A DNA stretch of 17,181 nt from the NCBI GenBank assembly GCA_021205585.1, contig JAJPXI010000169.1, positions 1 through 17,181 on the forward strand. The letters are read 5' to 3'. The notes below the pieces were generated by a model. The model searched no databases. It was not told the DNA's origin and was given only the letters and a program-made list of their open reading frames with translations. Source of the DNA: Oscillospiraceae bacterium. GTDB lineage: Bacteria; Bacillota; Clostridia; Oscillospirales; Oscillospiraceae. The translations under genes were made by a program, and so were the position numbers. This document shows positions 13,348 to 17,181 of the stretch, in pieces (within the stretch, counting starts at the first letter, position 1; the number at the start of each line of letters is the position of its first letter).

Positions 13348-13564
13348 CCCAAGGGGTATCCCTAAAACCGAGATTTTATGGGAGACGATCCGTCTTGATG
13401 ACGCCACATATTATGTGACATCCAAAAAGGAGCGAACCCTCTACTACATCTACAAACAGTCCGGTAACGGCCTTGAGAAACTTGGCAAGGCCAAGACGCC
13501 GGTTGAACTGGAGCAATTCTATCGGCCGAAGCCAAAGAAGAAAGGTGATAAAAATGTCAAATAA
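13340..13564 (+). CDS. Small basic hypothetical protein, 74 aa
   Basis: ATG 13340 (or 13337) follows GGGTGAGG and overlaps the membrane-protein gene. The product has a compact beta pattern (WETIRLDDATYYVTS, RTLYYIYKQSG) and a basic lysine-rich end (RPKPKKKGDKNVK). No domain recognised. Its stop overlaps the start of the reading frame that would lead into the first variable protein. Confidence 0.65.
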   Translation: MADPRGIPKTEILWETIRLDDATYYVTSKKERTLYYIYKQSGNGLEKLGKAKTPVELEQFYRPKPKKKGDKNVK

Positions 13565-13609
13565 CATTCAAATCATGAATCAAAAATCAGAGCATCCTCT
13601 TGGGATGAG

Positions 13610-14191
13610 TTGGCTTTTGAGTTACGGCACGACAATCAGGTTTTCAGGCCGGAGGACAAACTCTGGTTTGAGCTGAAAGATAATACCGAGGTTGGGGTTT
13701 CCGTTATGAGTACAAATATCTCGCCGAATACGGTGATGTTTATATTCGATGAGGTTTATTGGTCGCATTGTATGAATGATACAAACACCATAGGTGGTGG
13801 CTGGGCGGAAAGTAAGATGCAGGAATATCTCAACACGGAGGTTCTTTCGTTGTTGCCGGATGAGTTAGTGGAAATGATTCAACCTCGAACGATCCGGCAG
13901 AAGGTTGACGGCAGGGTTTACGAATGGACTGGCAAGCTATGGTTGCCGTCTCGTACCGAGGTTTTTGGTGAAGAGAACGATTGTGATATTGATGATAGGC
14001 AAATATCGTTCTTTAGAAATCGGAGAAATCGTATTGCCCTTGATGATGCTGACAATTTGTGTTGGCGGTGGTTAAGGACTGTTGTCTCTTCGCCTACCTT
14101 TGCCTATGTGAGCAGCAACGGCAATGCGTACAACAGCTACGCCTCGAACGTCAATGGCGTGCGGCCCTGCTTTCTCGTAAGATGTGGATAA
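13610..14191 (+). CDS. DUF6273-like variable protein, copy 1 (N-terminus frameshifted)
   Basis: The body matches the C-type-lectin-like DUF6273 fold of DGR targets: 'MFIFDEVYWSHCMND', 'WAESKMQEYLNTEVLSLLPDEL', 'LWLPSRTEVFG', 'WLRTVVSS' and the final 'GVRPCFLV'. Bases 13616-14047 are identical to copy 2. The ATG with a natural position (13554) is in another frame: it needs a -1 shift near 13585-13600 to enter this frame, whose only in-frame start is TTG 13610 without a ribosome binding site. Copy 2 has the intact N-terminus. So copy 1 is either a recent pseudogene, a read error or a silent cassette. The C-terminal ~36 codons carry the A-centred variation of a DGR variable region. Confidence 0.75.
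   Translation: MAFELRHDNQVFRPEDKLWFELKDNTEVGVSVMSTNISPNTVMFIFDEVYWSHCMNDTNTIGGGWAESKMQEYLNTEVLSLLPDELVEMIQPRTIRQKVDGRVYEWTGKLWLPSRTEVFGEENDCDIDDRQISFFRNRRNRIALDDADNLCWRWLRTVVSSPTFAYVSSNGNAYNSYASNVNGVRPCFLVRCG
13616..14047 (+). repeat. 432-bp direct repeat, copy 1 (constant part of the variable gene)
   Basis: By direct reading this stretch is identical to 16071-16502 (offset 2455) with no mismatch, while the flanks differ. The identity implies a recent duplication or ongoing gene conversion between the two genes; it contrasts sharply with the 17 differences in the next ~110 bases. Confidence 0.9.
14048..14178 (+). repeat. DGR-type variable region, copy 1
   Basis: Compared with copy 2, 17 bases differ between 14048 and 14154 in 13 codons; 13 of these have A in one copy, and most lie in AAY-type codons, as expected from adenine mutagenesis of a template. 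The constant, GC-rich 23-base end 14156-14178 (starting GGCGTGCGGCC) would be the initiation-of-mutagenic-homology element. No matching template is in the window. Confidence 0.75.
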
Positions 14192-14194
14192 TCT

Positions 14195-14217
14195 CCCACC
14201 CCTTTTACAGGGGTGGG
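14195..14217 (+). other. Hairpin just downstream of variable region 1
   Basis: Perfect 8-bp stem CCCACCCC / GGGGTGGG with a 7-base loop, 16 bases after the presumed homology element. DGR targets are known to use a hairpin or cruciform just 3' of the variable region for efficient retrohoming; this fits. It could also act as a transcript end. Confidence 0.6.
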
Positions 14218-14289
14218 GATGTGAGGTGGCCAATGAAAGCTGACTTTTATCCATAAAAATTTTGTCAAAATGGGGTGTTTTTCAAACAA

Positions 14290-14673
14290 ATGGACTACGA
14301 ATTGGTTGTCGGAGGCTCGTTATCAACGAAATATAAACCGCGTTGGATCGTCGTCGACCCAAAGACTGGCGAGGTTTTAGACGACGCCCAGGGCTACGGG
14401 TACAAGAGCCGAGAAAAAGCTCATGCGGCGTATGGACATAAGACCCGTGACCGATCTAAAGATGTCGAGAAGACGGCAAAGAGAAGACTGGTTGCGCAGT
14501 GGTGCCGAGAGCATGAGGATTTTATGGACGATATAACACAGGCAGAGTTTGAGGCTTGTAAATTTGGAGAAAAGCTCGATGCACGCACGGTCGAGGGGAT
14601 GCTTGAAGAGTATAGTGAAACGGATTTGTCATTTACCGCTGGTGATTTGTTGGCTTACTTGCGGAGGAAATGA
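14290..14673 (+). CDS. Hypothetical protein with 'DPKTGEVLDDAQGYGY' motif, 127 aa
   Basis: ATG 14290 or GTG 14275 are both possible; neither has an ideal ribosome binding site. The N-terminal 60 residues hold a small beta domain, 'RWIVVDPKTGEVLDDAQGYGYKSREKAHAAYGHK', a pattern I associate with small conserved proteins of gut Clostridia phages and plasmids. The C-terminal half is helical and charged (RRLVAQWCREHEDFMDDI ... LLAYLRRK). Function not established. It lies between the first variable gene and the recombinase. Confidence 0.7.
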   Translation: MDYELVVGGSLSTKYKPRWIVVDPKTGEVLDDAQGYGYKSREKAHAAYGHKTRDRSKDVEKTAKRRLVAQWCREHEDFMDDITQAEFEACKFGEKLDARTVEGMLEEYSETDLSFTAGDLLAYLRRK

Positions 14674-14701
14674 AGCGTTATAACACAGAGGAGGTGAGAG
14701 T

Positions 14702-15517
14702 ATGGGAGTGATTCAATTCCCGGATCTCAAGAAAACCGAAATCAATTTTGAAACCCTGAAAAAGAACTCCAGGAAATTAAACGCCGGGGTTATCGCTCCG
14801 CCAAAGGAAGAAACACATTGCGAGCTTGCGCCGGAACACGCAGCCGAGCCGATTAAGAGCATGGATGACATCAATCGCATCTCGAAATTCCTAATTAACA
14901 GCGAGCGGTACAGAGACAATATGCTCTTCATTGTCGGCATTAACTTCGGGCTTCGGGTCAGCGACCTGCGCCTTCTCAGGTTTTCCAATCTGATCAATGA
15001 GAATCTAACATTCAAGGATTCATTTGCTATCTTTGAAAAGAAAACGCGGAACACCAGAAAGAGAAAGAAAAACCGCTACATCACGATCAACCACGCTGTC
15101 GTCGAAGCGGTCACGCTCTATCTGGAGCACACGCCGGGGGTTTGTCTTAGCGACTATATGTTCGTAAGCCAGTCGAATCACGGCATTTCTGCGGACGGGC
15201 CGTTGACCAACCAGTCAATAGACCGGATTTTGAAGGGCGTCGCAAGGGACCTTGATCTGAATATCAAGGTTTCGACGCACACCTTGCGGAAGACATTCTG
15301 TTACCATCAGATGGTGATGAGCCACAATGATAGCCGGAAGCTGTTACTACTTCAGAAAATGCTGGGGCATTCGTCTCCAGCGCAGACACTGGATTATATC
15401 GGCATTACCGAGGAGGAAATAGACGAGGCTTATAAGAACCTGAATCTCGGCAGCGAGAACTACAACTATCTCGTGGATAGTACAATCGGAGAAATGGAGG
15501 GTGTGGGCTGTGGTTAG
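14702..15517 (+). CDS. Tyrosine recombinase (integrase family)
   Basis: ATG 14702 follows AGAGGAGGTGAG. The 271-aa protein has the catalytic set of tyrosine recombinases: R85 in 'GLRVSDLRLL', a Lys-rich beta-hairpin (TRKRKKNRYITI), H193-T-L-R196, H223 in 'MLGHSS' and nucleophile Y232. The N-terminal arm is short and the core-binding region (50-80) is reduced, so it resembles Xer-like or small integron/transposon recombinases rather than a large phage integrase with an arm-binding domain. It could resolve multimers, invert DNA or move cassettes between the two variable genes that flank it. No att or core site was recognised nearby. Confident in family and active site. Confidence 0.93.
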   Translation: MGVIQFPDLKKTEINFETLKKNSRKLNAGVIAPPKEETHCELAPEHAAEPIKSMDDINRISKFLINSERYRDNMLFIVGINFGLRVSDLRLLRFSNLINENLTFKDSFAIFEKKTRNTRKRKKNRYITINHAVVEAVTLYLEHTPGVCLSDYMFVSQSNHGISADGPLTNQSIDRILKGVARDLDLNIKVSTHTLRKTFCYHQMVMSHNDSRKLLLLQKMLGHSSPAQTLDYIGITEEEIDEAYKNLNLGSENYNYLVDSTIGEMEGVGCG

Positions 15518-15797
15518 TTTGAATTTAACTGATTTGATTACGGTGCGGCTTAGTGACGAGGGTAAAGCCATATATGCGAATCATTATCAGAAGCTAAAGG
15601 ATGAGTTGCGGGAAGGTGATCCTTACATATCCGGGCTTCTTCAAACAACTCCGGTTGTAGATAGTGACGGGTTTATGACAATGCGGGTATATGAGTTCAT
15701 GGAGATTTTCGATCCATATCTATGCCACGGCACAGTATCTCCGACGGTGGGTGGCAGGATCTATTTTAGAGAGGAGGACGTGGTGGACTATGGGTAA
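15510..15797 (+). CDS. Hypothetical protein, 95 aa
   Basis: GTG 15510 is preferred because GGAGGG (15496-15501) lies 8 bases upstream, and it overlaps the recombinase stop. The product begins 'VSLNLTDLITVRLSDEGKAIY', has a helical centre and ends in an 'SPTVGGRIYFREEDVVDYG' strand. The layout resembles small helix-turn-helix or phage accessory proteins, but no motif is decisive. Overlaps the next gene by 8 bases. Confidence 0.7.
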   Translation: MVSLNLTDLITVRLSDEGKAIYANHYQKLKDELREGDPYISGLLQTTPVVDSDGFMTMRVYEFMEIFDPYLCHGTVSPTVGGRIYFREEDVVDYG

Positions 15798-16011
15798 ACT
15801 CCGCGCTTTGATTAGTGAGGTTTTGGAAAGACGGACTAAATACGTTTGGTATACGGACAGCGCTGACCAGTCTGCAAATATGCGGGGCTTTTGTCAGAAT
15901 TGCAAATGCGTCCACGATATTCCTCGGAACCAGTGGGCGCTTATAATGCGTAAGGGCGGCAAACACGTTCGCCTGGCTTGTGTTGATTCCGTCCGTGGAG
16001 GATGTAAATAA
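15790..16011 (+). CDS. Small Cys-containing protein, possible zinc ribbon, 73 aa
   Basis: ATG 15790 lies about 12 bases after GAGGAGG (15772-15778) and overlaps the preceding gene. The product has cysteines in 'GFCQNCKC' and again in 'LACVDSVRGGC', spaced as in small zinc ribbons (CxxC ... CxnC), within a basic protein. It may bind nucleic acid. Its stop overlaps the start of variable protein 2 (TAATG), so the two are translated as a pair. Confidence 0.65.
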   Translation: MGKLRALISEVLERRTKYVWYTDSADQSANMRGFCQNCKCVHDIPRNQWALIMRKGGKHVRLACVDSVRGGCK

Positions 16012-16640
16012 TGTCTAATGGGTGTGTTATGCGCAAAAGAGAATCGCCATTTGACTGGGACGAGTTGGCCTTTGAGTTACGGCACGACAATCAGGTTTTC
16101 AGGCCGGAGGACAAACTCTGGTTTGAGCTGAAAGATAATACCGAGGTTGGGGTTTCCGTTATGAGTACAAATATCTCGCCGAATACGGTGATGTTTATAT
16201 TCGATGAGGTTTATTGGTCGCATTGTATGAATGATACAAACACCATAGGTGGTGGCTGGGCGGAAAGTAAGATGCAGGAATATCTCAACACGGAGGTTCT
16301 TTCGTTGTTGCCGGATGAGTTAGTGGAAATGATTCAACCTCGAACGATCCGGCAGAAGGTTGACGGCAGGGTTTACGAATGGACTGGCAAGCTATGGTTG
16401 CCGTCTCGTACCGAGGTTTTTGGTGAAGAGAACGATTGTGATATTGATGATAGGCAAATATCGTTCTTTAGAAATCGGAGAAATCGTATTGCCCTTGATG
16501 ATACTGACAGTTTGCGTTCGCGATGGTTAAGGACTGTTGTCTCTTCGACTGGCTTTGCCTATGTGAGCAGCAGCGGCTGTGCGTACAACTACGCCGCCTC
16601 GAGCGTCATTGGCGTGCGGCCCTGCTTTCTCGTCAAGTGA
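16011..16640 (+). CDS. DUF6273-like DGR target protein, copy 2 (intact)
   Basis: ATG 16011 follows GTGGAGG. The 209-aa protein has an N-terminal 'SPFDWDELAFELRHDNQ' segment absent in frame from copy 1, then the lectin-like body and the C-terminal 'WLRTVVSS ... GVRPCFLV' end of DUF6273 proteins. Residues 165, 167, 169, 170, 180, 181, 188, 190, 194, 195, 198 and 200 differ from copy 1; all else from residue 21 to 204 is identical. In DGR targets these positions sit on the ligand-binding face. There is no signal peptide, tail-fibre domain or membrane anchor, so it is probably cytoplasmic or a small secreted-by-lysis binder. Confident as a DGR-like target; ligand unknown. Confidence 0.85.
   Translation: MSNGCVMRKRESPFDWDELAFELRHDNQVFRPEDKLWFELKDNTEVGVSVMSTNISPNTVMFIFDEVYWSHCMNDTNTIGGGWAESKMQEYLNTEVLSLLPDELVEMIQPRTIRQKVDGRVYEWTGKLWLPSRTEVFGEENDCDIDDRQISFFRNRRNRIALDDTDSLRSRWLRTVVSSTGFAYVSSSGCAYNYAASSVIGVRPCFLVK
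16071..16502 (+). repeat. 432-bp direct repeat, copy 2
   Basis: Identical to 13616-14047. The upstream boundary is one T/C difference at 16070, and then the two N-termini are unrelated apart from scattered bases. Confidence 0.9.
16503..16633 (+). repeat. DGR-type variable region, copy 2
   Basis: Counterpart of 14048-14178 with 17 differences between 16503 and 16609 and a constant 23-base end at 16611-16633. No insertion or deletion separates the two regions, as expected for template-directed base substitution rather than relaxed drift. Confidence 0.75.
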
Positions 16641-16647
16641 GAAATCT

Positions 16648-16668
16648 CCCACCCCTTTACGGGGCGGG
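16648..16668 (+). other. Hairpin just downstream of variable region 2
   Basis: Stem CCCACCCC / GGGGCGGG with a 5-base loop; one A-C mismatch, otherwise equivalent to the hairpin after copy 1 and at a similar distance (14 bases) from the homology element. Confidence 0.55.
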
Positions 16669-16718
16669 GATAATTTATGCAAGGAGTTTGTATTATATTC
16701 AATATAGGAGTAATTGAA

Positions 16719-17114
16719 ATGGGCATAGATATTTCCAGATATATAAAACCTCGGTATACGTTTGAAGAAATTATTGAACACCAGAAGCTACCGTTGGAAA
16801 TGAAAGAGAGATTTTCGGTTGAGATTATCCGACAGGCTGCCGGACTGAGCAAACACAATATGGCACTGGCTTTCTCTGGCGGCAAGGATTCTCAGGTGGT
16901 CTCCGATCTAATTGAGCGGTTTTGTCCGGATATCCACAGCAGAATGTACTGTGTCTTTGGGAATACCGGAGTGGAATTTCCAGAGAGTCTGAGGTTTGCA
17001 AGAAAATATGGGGCCGAATACTACGGCGGACGATTCAAAGAGACAAAGCCAGTTCTACTCCAGAATGACGAACTGCGCTATGAATTTGCGAAAAAGATTG
17101 TGGCACAGCGTTAG
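16719..17114 (+). CDS. PAPS reductase-like PP-loop protein, 3'-truncated
   Basis: ATG 16719 follows ATAGGAG. The 131-aa product has the PP-loop 'AFSGGKDSQVVSDLI' of the PAPS reductase/ATP pyrophosphatase superfamily and the following 'YCVFGNTGVEFPESLRFARKYGAEYYGG' segment typical of phage and plasmid members. Those are usually well over 200 residues and carry further Cys and substrate motifs; here the frame ends at TAG 17112, just 14 bases before the inverted repeat. It is therefore probably a fragment cut by an insertion at the right boundary. Family members on mobile elements may be involved in DNA phosphorothioation-like or thiolation chemistry, which is not decidable here. Confidence 0.75.
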   Translation: MGIDISRYIKPRYTFEEIIEHQKLPLEMKERFSVEIIRQAAGLSKHNMALAFSGGKDSQVVSDLIERFCPDIHSRMYCVFGNTGVEFPESLRFARKYGAEYYGGRFKETKPVLLQNDELRYEFAKKIVAQR

Positions 17115-17128
17115 AAAATGAATATGAC

Positions 17129-17180
17129 GGTCAATTTTCAGAGTAAACGCAACAGAATCAGACAAAATGCAACAGGTTGC
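17129..17180. repeat. Right copy of 52-bp terminal inverted repeat
   Basis: Exact reverse complement of 1-52. It starts GGTCAATTTTCAGAG at its inner edge and runs to the window end (17181 is one base beyond). It lies 14 bases after the stop of the truncated PAPS reductase-like gene. Confidence 0.9.
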
Positions 17181-17181
17181 G

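Noticed and set aside
1..17181. CRISPR array
   Set aside because: No set of short direct repeats with regular spacers was seen on either strand.

Overview
The window looks like an accessory segment of a mobile element (large phage, plasmid or integrative element) from a gut-type Clostridia/Firmicutes host. This is inferred from strong AGGAGG-type ribosome binding sites, roughly 50% GC, densely packed and often overlapping small genes all on the + strand, and families typical of such elements (DpnD/PcfM-like, DUF3848-like, DUF6273-like variable proteins, a tyrosine recombinase, a KxHG RNA ligase). No phage structural genes, replication genes or rRNA are present. Both ends carry the same 52-base sequence in inverted orientation. 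The first gene runs through one copy and the last gene stops just short of the other, so the segment is either bounded by two inverted copies of one insertion-sequence end (also where an assembly would break) or is itself an element with terminal inverted repeats.

Layout: (1) 1-2720, small accessory genes: a NUMOD-like protein, a DpnD/PcfM-like protein, a small membrane protein, a DUF3848-like protein and an acidic protein. (2) 2859-7323, a ubiquitin-like conjugation cassette: a 134-aa companion protein, a 75-aa beta-grasp ubiquitin-like protein without a Gly-Gly tail, a 495-aa protein with an E2-like NPH...Cys motif, a JAB/JAMM peptidase, a very acidic protein and a ThiF/E1-like adenylyltransferase. 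The plan resembles PRTRC-type cassettes. (3) 7330-9108, a retron-like reverse transcriptase flanked on BOTH sides by structured non-coding RNAs. Each RNA has complementary outer arms, an AGC followed by a nearly identical hairpin, and a long msd-like hairpin. (4) 9136-11484, a helical protein, an Rnl5/DraRnl-like RNA ligase and an unknown protein. (5) 11489-11979, a gene-free ~490-base region with three nested long-range stems (outermost 23 perfect bp) and at least six local hairpins, probably a large ornate non-coding RNA. (6) 11995-13564, an unknown protein, a DNA methylase-like protein that keeps the SAM motif but lacks (N/D)PPY, a small membrane protein and a small basic protein. (7) 13554-16640, two copies of a DUF6273/C-type-lectin-like gene, identical over 432 bp and then differing at 17 scattered bases confined to the 3' end, 13 of which have A in one copy. 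This is the mark of a diversity-generating retroelement (DGR) whose template and RT lie outside the window. Between them are a tyrosine recombinase and three small genes. (8) A 3'-truncated PAPS-reductase-like gene.

The points most worth attention are the reverse transcriptase with two different retron-like RNAs, its position 6 bases after a ubiquitin-like cassette and directly upstream of an RNA ligase, the large structured RNA, and the pair of DGR-diversified targets. A functional link between the ubiquitin-like cassette, the RT/ncRNA pair and the RNA ligase is inferred only from spacing and shared orientation.
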